Assembly: GCA_029706075.1 (NCBI GenBank)
Contig: JAINUG010000176.1
Location: 1,054,001-1,118,000 of the forward strand
Source: Aldrovandia affinis
Lineage: Eukaryota > Chordata > Actinopteri > Notacanthiformes > Halosauridae
Reading direction: 5' to 3'
Length of the DNA stretch: 64,000 nucleotides
Shown here: positions 1 through 10,617 of the stretch, piece after piece
Numbering within the stretch: the first letter of the stretch is position 1
Layout of the letters: each line of letters begins with the position of its first letter
Translations under genes and position numbers: made by a program
The notes under the pieces: model-generated
What the model was told of the DNA's origin: nothing
Databases searched by the model: none
Seen by the model: the letters and a program-made list of their open reading frames with translations, nothing else

Positions 1-180
1 AAGACGGAACAAGGACAGACAGGGAGCAGAACGTGACAGAACAATGAAAATACAAAACTGAATAAAGAATAAATAATAAGGACTGAATGAAAAATAAACA
101 AAGACCAAAACACAACAGAACAGGAACTCAGAATATAACACGGTTATAACACTGAGCACAACAACAATAAGAAATGTAAT
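1..180 (-). repeat. Dispersed repeat R1, copy a (partial)
   Basis: Read on the minus strand, this stretch matches the left part of a repeat seen again at about 14925-15060. Both have the same order of words: a 'gagttcctgttctgttg' word, a T-rich tract, then 'gttctgtcacgttctg'. I call the family R1; copy b is at 12045-12300 and copy c at 14865-15248. It has no ORF, terminal repeat or tRNA-like head that I can see, so its class is unknown. This copy runs off the left edge of the window. Confidence 0.6.
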
Positions 181-334
181 CTCGAAAAGCACAGAATTGG
201 ATTTCATATGTCCTCATTCATCAGACATTTGTCAACTGTGTTGGATATGAGTTTAAACAGGGCCTGAGGATGTTTTCATTCTGGAAAACCAGGTTCCACT
301 TGTAACATCAATATGTGAAACTAATTTGTTAGTG

Positions 335-3300
335 CAGGGTATCTGCAGGTTTAGCCAAGTCAGATTTAAGGCTTTTTAATACTTTTTTAATGCCACTCAG
401 AATAAAATTTAATACCAATTTCACGATAACAAAATGGCAAAAATCACGCAACGACACCAATTAGTTTAAGTTTAGGGACAAATTTGTCCAAAGATGTTTA
501 TTAAAACATAAAGGGGTAACTGGATTGGATGAAACAAAGGGGTGACACAAACATAAATAGCAAAAATAGAAAATAATAAATTAAAACATCCAAATACATT
601 CAGTGTCATACAGGGCAGGAATTTCACCAGTGTCTGGCCTGCTGCCCCTGCAAAACAATTAAGCGTAATGTGACCTCACTGGTCTTGGTGCCCCCACTGG
701 CTGTGGTCTCTTCCCTGCTTCTATTCTTTATTGTAAAAATGAAACGGCAGCATATTGAAATTCAGATTTTTTTTTTTGCCTTATGGACCACTGCATAGGG
801 ACCACTGATGGGCCTAGCATTGAGACTGCCATATGTGTAAGAGTCATTTGGGGGGCATGCATCTCAGTTCTGTGGCCCTCTTCTCCAATTCTGCTTCAAC
901 CTTTTTGAGTTCTACCATCTTTTCTCTGTGGCACTTCCTCAGGGTGTTCGATTTTGTGATAAGCTGGGCCATTAAGGTCCCAGCCTTCCCTTCTGCCTTC
1001 TCAGCCGGTTGGTCTGCATCCTGGCTGAGGCGGTTTGTGACAGCTATGAGGATTGCCTTGCTCTTTTTCAGCTCTTCCATTTCCTCTTCTGCTGCTTTCC
1101 TTTTTTGGCCCTGTACGTCAGACATCTTCCTCTTCTCCTGCTCAAAGTGCATTCGGTACCATGACCTTGCTGATGCAGCAGATGCCAGCATCTCCTTGGA
1201 CAAAGGCACCTTGAGGACCCCCCCCACAGACTGACGTAGTCGCAAATGAGGCACTGTGCAATGACTGTATCCTCCTGCATATTACAGGTCTCCACCTCCT
1301 TATTTACAGAGAAGCCCCTCTCGACTGTCGCTTGCCCATGTGACAGGAGAAGGAGCTTCCTGCAAAAGACCCACAGCTCAGGGTAGCGGTTGATCACTCC
1401 CTGGAGAAACACATCCAGTCTGGTCTTGGGTTCGTAGGCGAGGAAGGCCTCATCTCTTGCTTCAACATCCAGGAAGTCCCCAAACTGTTGAGTAATCGCA
1501 TCACCTGCAACAAACAGAAGTAGGTGCATGTTGATTATACTTACATCAGTGAGATTAATTTCATATCAAGAAGCACATTTTATGATAATTAGATGGGGAA
1601 AAAAAACTTGGTTTTGAAGTACTGCTCAGTTCGATGAGGGGCTCTGATAGGGGGACTGGTTTAAAAAAACTGTAAAAAAAAGTGAGTGAGTGTATTGTGT
1701 GAGAATGAGTGAGTGTGGTGTGAGTGTGTGTGAGAGAGAGAGAGAGAGAGAGCTCTCACATGTCCAGCTGCTCTGCACATTCCTGAAGATTAAATTAGAA
1801 TATATGAAGCATATAACATCTTAATAATACACTGATTCTTGACTGCCAAAAACATGTCCCACTAAGAAAAGTGCTAATTCTGTTGAAAATTGATTTTAAA
1901 TGAATATGATTAAAACCCGTTCTTCCAACACAGCTGACTTATTAAAGTGTTTGCCTCTTAAATTAAAAATGTGTTTTTTTTCATGTCCAAAATGGTTATT
2001 TTATATATTTAATGCTAAAGATAAAAGTTGCATATGCCAGAGTTTTTAAAGGAATACATGTGAGGTAGTATAAAAAATGAATAAAGTGAATATTCAACAT
2101 TTAACAGCACATATGTACCTAAATCTGTACAAATATAAATCTGTATTAGACAAAATAATTAGGAATAACTTTTATTGTGTCTGAAGGTGTTGACAAAAAC
2201 TAAGTAATGACAGGAAAAACACATTTTATGAAAAAAATGGACCAAAATATTGCTTGATTGCTAAGACCTTGTTCTAGAAACATATCCGTTTGGATTTCTT
2301 GATATTTAAAATGTAATTATTTTGAAATTAAAACCTGTTTTAGGCAAATTCTCAAGAATCAGTGAATAATGATCAACATGTATTCATTATTTATAGCACT
2401 TTATGTACTCTGTCTTTTTACAAGCTTATAGTGCTCCAATATTTTAGCTAACGTTAGATAATTTCTCACTACTTACTTTGAAATGGTGCAGTAGATCTCG
2501 AGCTGTTCCATGCCCCATGAACTGCGAACCCAGGTATCTGGACCGAACTTGATCTTTGTCCCAGTAGCGCACATGAAGGTCCAGTTGTTTTGTTTTCGTG
2601 GTTTGGTTGAGGCTCTCATCGAACATCAACACAAACGTGTCCTTGTTTACATCCGCGATTAGATTATTTCGGAGATAAGGGGCCAATCCAAACCTTGCTG
2701 TGTAGGCCGTTTTGTCTTTGCCGCATGTGAATGTCTTAGCGATTTCCGAGTCAGGGAACATAGCACGGAATACCTCTCCTACTCCGTCATTGCCATTGTA
2801 GGACTGGTGCTTCGTGACAGTGTTCAGAACCCTCCACCCTCAGCTTCAAGCGTCGGCGTGGAGCTGAATGTTGTCCGGACTTCTGTTCGTGCAATGTTGT
2901 TGGTGTTGCAGGTAGTCCTACCTGAGATGGCGCAGCTGAAGTGGAGGCAGGGGCCGAACAGAAATGCAAAATACTAGTCGTTTGCAGGTGGGTTTTATCA
3001 ACCGATTTATGCTTGGCGCTCTCCATGTGCGATTCGACTGCTTTCACCCCCATCGTCCCGAGTTTAAAATCTTTTTTGCAGAGTTTGCAGCGGGCCTCAT
3101 GGTCGTCTTTGACTGGGACCAACCATGGCGCAAACACTGGGTTATCGAGCCAGTTCTCATTAAATTTGCACTTTCCCATAACGAGTGCAAATGCTTAAGT
3201 TAAGTTAGCTAACTTAGCTTGTTGAACTTGAATATTGTGCTCGAGAGTCGACTCCGTTGCGGAAATAGTTCCCCGCAAACATAAGGACCTCTGTTGGTTC

Positions 3301-3552
3301 CGCTCATTCCGGTCTGCGTGATGCTACAAAACGGTAAATAAAAATCTCCGACTTTATCTCCGTTACCCGTTTTCCCCAGATTTCACAATGAAGCATAAAA
3401 TGACAAATCCACATTTTTATCTTTCCTGTCTATGGCATTTTTAAGACCTCTGAAAGATGGATTTAAGACATTTTAAGACCAATTAAGGCCTTTATTGTTG
3501 ATAAACAAATGTAATACTTTTTAATACTTTGTAAGGATCTGCGGACACCCTG
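335..3552 (-). mobile_element. hAT-type DNA transposon, internally deleted
   Basis: The left end starts CAGGGTATCTGCAG and the right end, read in reverse, starts CAGGGTGTCCGCAG; both continue into a T-rich 'ttaatactttt' subterminal block. The identical 5-bp word TAGTG lies directly outside both ends (330-334 and 3553-3557) and is the apparent target duplication. A CAGGG terminus and a BED-finger/dimerisation-type transposase identify hAT. Most hATs make 8-bp duplications, so 5 bp would place it with the less common 5-bp group (hAT5, as I recall it). All coding remnants read on the minus strand. Positions 1530-2443 are AT-rich and non-coding, and look like intron plus deletion. Confidence 0.8.
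844..3179 (-). pseudogene. hAT transposase remnant (BED finger, linker, dimerisation end)
   Basis: The product would cut and rejoin hAT element ends in the nucleus. Three blocks are visible. Positions 3179-2787 give a N-terminus with a BED-like finger (CKLCKKDF ... HMESAKH). Positions 2761-2444 give the following conserved region (CGKDKTAYTARFGL ... DESLNQTTKTKQLD). Positions 1529-844 give the hAT dimerisation region (ATVERGFSVNKEV) followed by a charged, coiled-coil-like tail of about 90 residues. Block 1 to block 2 needs a frame change near 2820. Block 2 ends at a good GTAAGT donor (about 2478). Block 3 starts at a TTTGTTGCAG acceptor (about 1507), but phase 0 does not fit the coding frame after the acceptor, so exons are missing. 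A run of eight C at 1218-1225 marks another frame break inside block 3. The DDE core is largely absent, so I judge it dead. Confidence 0.75.
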
Positions 3553-3560
3553 TAGTGGAG

Positions 3561-4484
3561 TGTGAATAAGGTTGAATTTCAGAGAAGAGTGGCTAATTAA
3601 TTTTGCAACAACTACATTTCCCTCTCAAATGTTTTTGTGGTAGGGAAAACCCTTGGCTTCAGAGATACAGAAGCTTTTCACACGCCAGCTCATCCTTCAG
3701 CTGAAACATTTAACATCTTCACATCCATTTATCCTCTAAATCTAAATGTTACTTCCTGTACATATTAATAGTTCTGATTATGCTGTCACTTCAGCAGCTG
3801 AGAGAAGAAGAGACGTCTTCATTATCATCATCATCATACACACAGCGTACACAGGGGCGTTGTAGCGGGGGGGAAAGGGGAACTGACTACTTAGGGCCCC
3901 AAGTGGGGGAGGGCCCTTGAAAAGCCTGGAATGAAAAAAAAAAACATTTGTCTGCCATTTTAAATTTCTGAGTAATTAGTGTCATTACTAAATTATATTG
4001 GCTGAATAAATAGGTTGAGAGACTGAACTTTGTATCCATAAAAATATTGGAGGCTCTCTGGGCCCCCTCCCCTCACGAAAAGTGCAAATGCTTTAGTCCG
4101 CCCCCCTGCACTAATTAGGTATGTTACAATTTCTGTGCGCAGCGGCGGTCTAGATGTGCCTGTGTCCCTGTGCGAGCGATTACGAGAGACTATGGCCGTA
4201 CCCCAAAAATGCAGGCTTTTCAAGGTCTGTCTGTTTTTTTTTTTCACCATATGTCTGCAATATAACGTAGTTGAAAACTCAATCCTCCATCTTGTTTCCG
4301 AAATTTGATTAAACATTGCTCGGTTTGGTCATACGCTACACTTCAGAGTCAGACTGATGTTTAGTGCTTTCAAAATGATATATCACAAGTTCAGGACTAA
4401 ATAAAAGGTATCCAGGATGTTAATTTAACATTTTATCTTGTTTCTGGTGAAATTTCATTGAAATCTGTCGATGTGAAATGCAAT
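3561..4484. other. Non-coding, no clear element
   Basis: I see no gene here. Positions 3850-4110 have a G-rich start and C-rich end resembling many worn fish DNA repeats, but the two ends have no matching flanks. ORFs here are short and unlike any family I know. Confidence 0.5.
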
Positions 4485-4740
4485 ATTTTTTTTTGTTTTG
4501 TTTCTGATTTTATCCCATTTTCTCCCAATAGCCAATTAGACCCGCTATTTTTATGTCAATCCCCCTAGTAATGTGATAGTCCTTTTGACGCCTCCCGGAA
4601 TGTGTACTTACAGGGATATCTGCTTCCCTCCCCCTCCCTGGGGCCAAATCGCCGCCCCCTGTGGCACTCACTGAACCCCGGTCTCCGTGGCCAGCGTCGG
4701 ACGTTGTAACCACTGGACCACGCGGGAGGCCTCGAAATGC
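4485..4740 (-). mobile_element. tRNA-derived SINE, Glu-like head, worn
   Basis: On the minus strand, a head at about 4737-4665 carries an A-box-like word TGGTCCAGTGGTTA and a degenerate B-box (GGGGTTCAGTGAG), spaced as in a tRNA and most like tRNA-Glu. The body continues through 'gggagaaaatgggataaaat' to an A-rich end at about 4485 (a T-run on plus). The eroded B-box suggests it is no longer transcribed by Pol III. Confidence 0.5.
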
Positions 4741-5280
4741 GATATTTTTGACCCGGAATGTGAGATATCTGCCCAAATGCTCACTGCCTGCCGTGGTTTT
4801 TGCTGTGTCGCAGCGTGTGCGCAAAATGTAATTATGTGATTAATTGATTATGTAATGTAATTTCAGATCATTCAAATTAAGATATATCATATCTTTTTTT
4901 AGAATGCTTCAATCTGTAATTACTGAAAATGTCATGGAATTATCTTTATTTTTAAGAAAGTTATGGGCATTTATGTTATTGAATCACAGCTTTTGTTTCA
5001 AGATCATTGAAAAACAATAGGGGTCAATATGCAAATACCCGAGTGTAAAAATTACCATAACTTCCTTAAAACTTAAGATATGAGGGTGAATAAGGTATCA
5101 AATTAAAGGTATTTTCATGCTCTATCTGGTGGGATACATTTCAGATTTATGGCTTAGCAAAGGCTAGATTTATAGCATCTCATTACATTTTTGTAACATA
5201 CCTACACTAAGATTCGTCGCCAAACACGGCTAATCACGCTGACTGGTGCTGATGCTGGAGCCTGCAAGTTTCAGTCAATC

Positions 5281-6090
5281 ATGTCTTTCCAGAAGAAAGT
5301 GAAGTCAGGGTATCAAAAAAGAAAAGAAAGAGAAAAAAGGCATACTGAGGGAAAACAACTGCTCACTAATTTCTTTCAAAAGAAAGGTAAGCAACTTGCT
5401 AACACTGTTTAAGAGTGGTTTAAGCTAATATCGGTACGTTGTTTCGATTGAACTAGGGCTGTCAACGTTAACACGTTAATGCATGCAATTAATTTCAAAT
5501 GGATAACGCGTTCATTTTTTTAAAATCGCGATTAATCTCATTTCAGTTTCACTCTCGCTACTGGCTGAAAGCAATCGCAAATGTAGGCAAACATACTACT
5601 GGTGATGGTGAAATGCATTGAAACTTTGTTTATGAAGACTCATTTGATCCAGTTCTATAACAAGACAAGCTAACGTAGCTAGCTACATTATGATAGTTAG
5701 CTAACTAGCTGGTAAATTAAGCAGAATCTAGCCTGTAGCCTGTTTCATTGTATATTATAAGCAGGTTAAGAGGCTAATATCAATCCTGTATGCTTCATGC
5801 TTGTAGAGGGGCCTGTCCTTGTAGCAGAGAGTGAGCAAGAAGAAGATGTGATCGAGGCAGAGAGTGAGCAGGAAGAAGAGGCAGAGAGTAGCAGTAGGAC
5901 TAGTGAAGAGGATGATGGAGGTGAAGAGAGCAAGGAAAATGAAGGTTGCTCTGAGGGTAGTGAGAAGGATGAGGAGAAGACAGAGGAGGAAGTGGGAAAA
6001 AGTGAGGGGAATGCAGAAGGGCATTGGACCCAGGACTATGGCCAGAGAATCTTACTAATCTTACTAATTATTTGTTTAAATGTGGTATAA
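5281..6090 (+). pseudogene. ZMYM1/hAT-like N-terminal exons (truncated)
   Basis: Positions 5281-5386 begin with ATG and encode about 35 very basic residues (KVKSGYQKRKERE) ending in QLLTNFFQKK. This basic start and short '(L)TxFF/YF' motif is seen in ZMYM1-like, domesticated or active hAT-type proteins. The block ends AAAG|GTAAGC, a strong donor. Positions 5807-6087 follow a TTGTAG acceptor and continue in the matching phase: the split codon G|AG reads Glu. They add about 90 residues of Glu/Ser-rich acidic sequence, such as ESEQEEDVIEAESEQEEEAE. After that the frame runs into non-homologous residues and stops. No TTF, zinc-finger or transposase domain follows within reach, so this is a 5' fragment. 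A simple acidic low-complexity ORF is the alternative; the phase-correct splice pair favours a real former gene. Confidence 0.45.
5455..5545 (+). repeat. Partial hAT-like terminal repeat
   Basis: The start 'agggctgtcaacgttaac' followed by alternating 'ttaacgcg / gcgattaat' words resembles the abundant fish hAT termini that begin CAGGGCTGTCAA. Only one end is present. It lies inside the putative intron between 5387 and 5806. Confidence 0.4.
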
Positions 6091-6189
6091 GCAGTTCATT
6101 AGCGATTACCCTAATAACCACTACAGATTCATGTGTATAGTTGTTGATTGAATTTAAAAAAATTCTAAAGATGCGTGAGAGTCATGGAT

Positions 6190-6760
6190 CAAGTGTTACG
6201 TGCGGTAAATGCAGACCTGGACCCAAAAGCGGACTCGACACGGAGATGGTAATTGCGCTCCGCTCAGGAGGCGTTTAATCACGGAACAAATAAAAGTGAC
6301 GGAAACAAGCCGTCCAAAAACAAACAGGCAAAACAGGAAAGCCGTGCGGCTAAATAAACGAGAAACAGGGAATCCAAAAGCAACCGGCAAAAAACAGGAA
6401 AGCCGTGCGGCTACTAAACAAGAAACAAAATAAACACAGGCAGATTCAGGAATATTCGCGAAGTCAGGAACAGGTAACCAAATGAAAGCAGTGCTAGAAA
6501 AACTAGTACGCAAAGGCAATGGGCTAAACGAGTGCCGGGTTTAAATAGGCAAAAGCATTAACTAATAAGGGCAGCGTGCAGAATGTGTTAGGGGAAAACA
6601 ATGTGACAGGCTAAACGAAACGAGGGAACAAGAAACAGATTGGGGCAGCGTGCAAAATGTGCAGGGAACAACAATTGTCACAGGCTAAACGAAACGAGGG
6701 AACAAGAAACAGATTGGGGCAGCGTGCAAAATGTGCAGGGAACAACAATTGACAGATTGC
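6190..6760. repeat. Unclassified repeat with two internal direct duplications
   Basis: Two copies of a word containing 'acaggaaagccgtgcggcta' start near 6332 and 6393 (period about 61). A second duplication has period 74: 6607-6680 and 6681-6752, nearly identical over their length. There is no coding potential and I do not recognise the family. Confidence 0.6.
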
Positions 6761-7033
6761 GGCGAAGCCGCGCCCCGCAACACAGACAACCCAGGGAGAA
6801 CGCAAAAACCAGACATGACACGCAAGGAACAAAGTGGCAGAAAAACACAAGGAAAGTGAACAGGGCGGACAGCGATGTAACATCAAGAGGGGAAGGGGGC
6901 CCACAAGACTGCATATGTATAGGACCCAGAATTGTGTGCAACGCCCCTGAGCGTACACATACACATTGTCATACATCATACACACACATACACTTCCCCT
7001 TTCCAACGACCTCTCAATTACCATAATTCAGTG

Positions 7034-7217
7034 AGAAAATCCATCAATCTGGCCTTTTTGGTAGTGGCTAGATGGAAGCTACTCCTGAGTGAAAGGCATA
7101 TGACAGCCCACCTGGAGTTCACCAAATGGCACTTAAAGGACTCTAAGAGCATCAGGAAAAAGATTATCCGGTCTGATGAGACACAAATCGAACTTTTTGG
7201 CCTGAATGCCAAGTGCT
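7034..7217 (+). pseudogene. Tc1 transposase, segment with first catalytic Asp
   Basis: Starting from a copy of the 'HQSG-L-' codons near 7034 (frame shifted near 7050-7070), this reads KLLLSERHMTAHLEFTKWHL then IIRSDETQIELFGLNAKCY. The D of SDETQIELFG corresponds to the first D of the Tc1 DDE triad. It continues, in the opposite orientation, where the neighbouring minus-strand half stops, with about 20-25 bp present in both pieces. The second D and E are missing, so it is non-functional. Confidence 0.8.
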
Positions 7218-7514
7218 ACCATAAAGGTCTGATTGATGGAGTGCTGCAGAGATGTTTGTCCTTCTACCAGGTTCTCCCATCGCTGCAGAGAAACTCTGAA
7301 GCTCTCTTAGAGTGGCCATTGGGTTCTTGGTCACCTCCCTGACCAAGGCCCTTCTTGCCCGGTTACTGAGTTTGGCCAGATGACCAGCTCTAAGAAGAGT
7401 TGTGGTGGTTCCAAACTTCTTCCATTTCACAATGATGGAGCCCACTGTTCTCCTGGGTGCTTTCAATGCTTTAGCAATGTTTTTATACCCTTCCCCAGAT
7501 CTATGCCTCAACAC
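7218..7514 (-). pseudogene. Tc1 transposase, N-terminal DNA-binding half
   Basis: The frame encodes the paired helix-turn-helix region that binds Tc1 inverted repeats. Visible landmarks are HRSGEGYKNIAKALKAPRRT, then VKWKKFGTTTTL with the basic linker that follows, RRALVREVTKNP and ISAALHQSDLYG. This is about 100 of the usual 340 residues. The catalytic half is not downstream on this strand; reading stops at the junction with the opposite-strand segment near 7218. It is inactive. Confidence 0.85.
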
Positions 7515-8178
7515 AATTCTATCTCGGAGGTCTATGGACAGTTCCTAGGGCTTCATGGCTTGGTTTTTACTCTGACATGCACTGTCAACTGTGGGACCTT
7601 ATATAGACAGGTGTGTGCCTTTCCAAATCATGTCCAATCAATTTAATTTACCACAGGTGGACTCCAATCAAGTTGTAGAAACATCTCAAGGATGATCAGT
7701 GGAAACAGGATGCACCTGAGCTCAATTTTGAGTGTCATAGAAAAACAGCGTGAATACTTATGTACATGTGATATTTTATTTTTTTATTTTTAATACATTT
7801 GCTAAAATTTTGAACAAACCTTTTTTACTTTGTCATTATGGGGTATTGTGTGTAGAATTTTTAGAAAAAAATGAATTTAATCCATTTTGGAATAAGGCTG
7901 TAACATAACAAAATGTGGAAAAAGTGAAGCGATGTGAATACTTTCCAGATGCACTGTAATTGCAGAACATCATTAAATGGTTTTTTTTTCTTCCTCCACT
8001 CCCTCCATCAACAAATAGGATGGGTAGACAGACTGAGCTTTTTCAGAAGATATCGTAAATTGTGATCCTTGGGAGAAGACTAAAGTAGGAGCTAAATTAG
8101 GAACACACACGCACACATGCATACCCTAAGTGTCTCTGCATTAACCTTGAGGTAGAATGAGGCTCCTTTGCTCTTTAA

Positions 8179-9529
8179 CCCCCTGAGGTCGGCTGGATCG
8201 GCGCCGATCCAAGCAGCAATACAAGTATATTACTATTTCTAACTTCGCGATATTTTATCATACACACGCGGCAAAAACATTGACAGAAACCTTAGAATCG
8301 CGACTTTCCGATTTGAGCACTGGCAAATCAAATGGGATTTTTAAAATTAGCTTAATTAGACCAAAAGTAAACCTTGCTTTTTACTCTGTTTTTTACCTTT
8401 TAGTAACGTCCCCCTTCTATTGACATGTTAACGAGGTGCTAATTTCGGGGAGGTGCGTCGGGCCATGTGTGAAAACGCCGGCATAAACAACACAAACTGA
8501 AGAGGACAGTCTATGCAGATATTTATTTTATTTCGCTTGTTTTCAAATACTCGTGAAAATATATATAAATTCCGCGTCTTGTGACTACATATTCCGCATG
8601 TCGCAATGTAACAAATTGCAATAGGCACAGAAAATACTTTTCAAACAGCCTAAAATGTTATAAAATATATCGTATGTCTGTGTTTACGCTTGCAATCTGC
8701 CAGCAACAGTATATTCACGAGTATATTTTCAAATACTCGTGAAAATATATGAATTCCGCGCCTTGTGACTACATATTCCGCATGTCGCAATGTAACAAAT
8801 TGCAATAGGCACACAAAATACTTTTCAAACAGCGTAAAATGTTATAAAATATATCGTATGTCTGTGTTTACGCTTGCAATCTGCCAGCAACAGTCTATGC
8901 TATTGATTTTATTTCGCTTGTTTTTTTTTTTTTACATCTTGTCTGTGTTTACGCTTGCAATCTGCCAGCAACAGTCTATGCTGATATTAATTTTATTTCG
9001 CTTGTTTTCAAATACTCGTGAAAATATAGCCTATGAATATCGCGTGTTGTGACGCCAAACATTCCGCGTGTTGCAACGTAACAAAGAGCCAAAATGAATA
9101 TTCAGGTATTTAGCATTTAGCCCTCCCACAGCCTGAAATAAATGTGACCAGTTCTGATAAAAACAGGTTTTTAGCTATTTAGATCTCAGATGTGCTAAAC
9201 TATTTTCACACCCTTACATAACCAAGACCTTGGTGAACAAACGCACATTGGCAAAACAATTCGTCACTATAGTTTAGTGTGTGCTTTCACATCTTTTGTG
9301 ACAGCAGAAAAATTTACTATTTTTAACTTGTGTGTTTGTAGATCTATTTACAAGCTGCATATGATACTGACCAAACTATTGATGGCATACAAATGTAGCT
9401 GTGATTGTCCTTCAAATAAAAATATCAAACACTTTGGAGTAAGTGTGTGTTAAATTGATGAAATTGAGATAAATATCAGACCATGCCAAAATCTAAAAAC
9501 ATTAAAAGCTTAGCACGGACCTCAGGGGG
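8179..9529 (-). mobile_element. TTAA-flanked piggyBac-type MITE, copy 1
   Basis: TTAA lies directly outside both ends (8175-8178 and 9530-9533). The ends are inverted: CCCCCTGAGGTC at the left and GACCTCAGGGGG at the right. TTAA duplication with C-rich termini is the piggyBac signature. There is no transposase ORF, so it must be mobilised in trans. A perfect 16-bp palindrome GGATCGGCGCCGATCC sits at 8195-8210, about 16 bp inside one end. Direct repeats of about 185 bp (8553-8710 and 8741-8894, with a third partial unit at 8941-8974) share 'tgcaatctgccagcaacagt'. Copies 2 and 3 are in the opposite orientation. Confidence 0.85.
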
Positions 9530-10532
9530 TTAACCTGCATGTGATTTTCGCAAACCCCATTTATATATCACCTGACCTTCAGTCTCTGATCGCTGCTGTC
9601 AGGCAGAGCATTTTCTCCCTTCAAAAATAAACAGCTGAAGATATAAAATCAATTGATTTGGCTGCAGTGCGAGACATACAGGCTGAACGCTCACCGAGCA
9701 CAAACAGACAGGGGAAAAAAGAGACCATAATGCGTGTTCTATGTCTCCCTTCCCCCCTGCCTCTCCCCTTTCCCTCCCACTACCCATCGCTCTGCAGCAC
9801 TAGTTCATGGTCAGCAGCAGTTGTCCCTGAACCTTCCACGGAGTGACATTTAATTTGCCCAGACATGACAAAGCCCCTCAACCAGCTCTTTTTGTTTTAG
9901 GCATTATCCTGGAGAGCTAGAGGGAACACCTGAACATCTCCCAGAGATGGTCCACTGTCCTGCATGCTTACCGGAAGATGAATTATTTCATTTTTTTGTT
10001 TTTTTAAAAACAATTTTTTAAAGCTACACTCATTTCCAATGGCCATTAGAATGAAATGGATTTCCCCTAGGCTCAATTAAATTTATATCCACAATTACAC
10101 AGCATTCTGTGCAATTACAGTGGCAAGAGAAGGGATGCGTTGTGACATGGGGTGGTAAAGGCCTGCCCCTCCCTTCACCCCCTGCCCACTAACACTGACC
10201 TGCTGACAGCAACGCTGAGCTTGTGGTCCCTGAAGGCAACTTTGCTAGGCTCAAATTGCAGGGGACATACGCTTTCACTGCACACTTGGCTTTTATGTTG
10301 ACAGTTTCTCCTTTTTCTCACCACTTTACATTCAGTAACCTTGCAGGGGCATTCCCTTAAAAGCACAGACCCAGATGAGCTACAGTTGCTTTAGAGGAAG
10401 GGAGACAAAGATGCAACTTGAAAAGTTGAAGTGGAAAATTTGTATAGCTGGACAAAGTGATTGCTGTAAGCTTGCAATCATAGTCTCTCTCATTCTCTCT
10501 TGTACACATTCTTTCTCTTTACTTGTGAAAAC

Positions 10533-10534
<2 letters not shown>

Positions 10535-10612
<78 letters not shown>
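10535..10612. repeat. (TG)n microsatellite
   Basis: About 39 uninterrupted TG units. Confidence 0.98.

Positions 10613-10617
<5 letters not shown>

Larger units (their letters stand above)
7034..7958. mobile_element. Tc1-like transposon, two opposed pieces
   Basis: The right end, ...TACTTTCCAGATGCACTGTA at 7958, and the preceding A/T-rich leader with 'tcattatggggtattgtgtg' are typical of fish Tc1-like elements. Minus-strand 7514-7218 carries the transposase N-terminus. Plus-strand 7034-7217 carries the next segment of the same protein in the opposite direction. No matching left terminus is seen. Confidence 0.85.

Noticed and set aside
3852..4108. A hAT MITE with CAGGGGCG and CCCCCCTG ends
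   Set aside because: Ends are only weakly inverted and the flanking bases do not match.
5864..6058. Arg/Lys-rich ORF overlapping the acidic exon
   Set aside because: A frame-shifted reading of the same GAA/GAG-rich DNA; the acidic frame matches the upstream exon phase.
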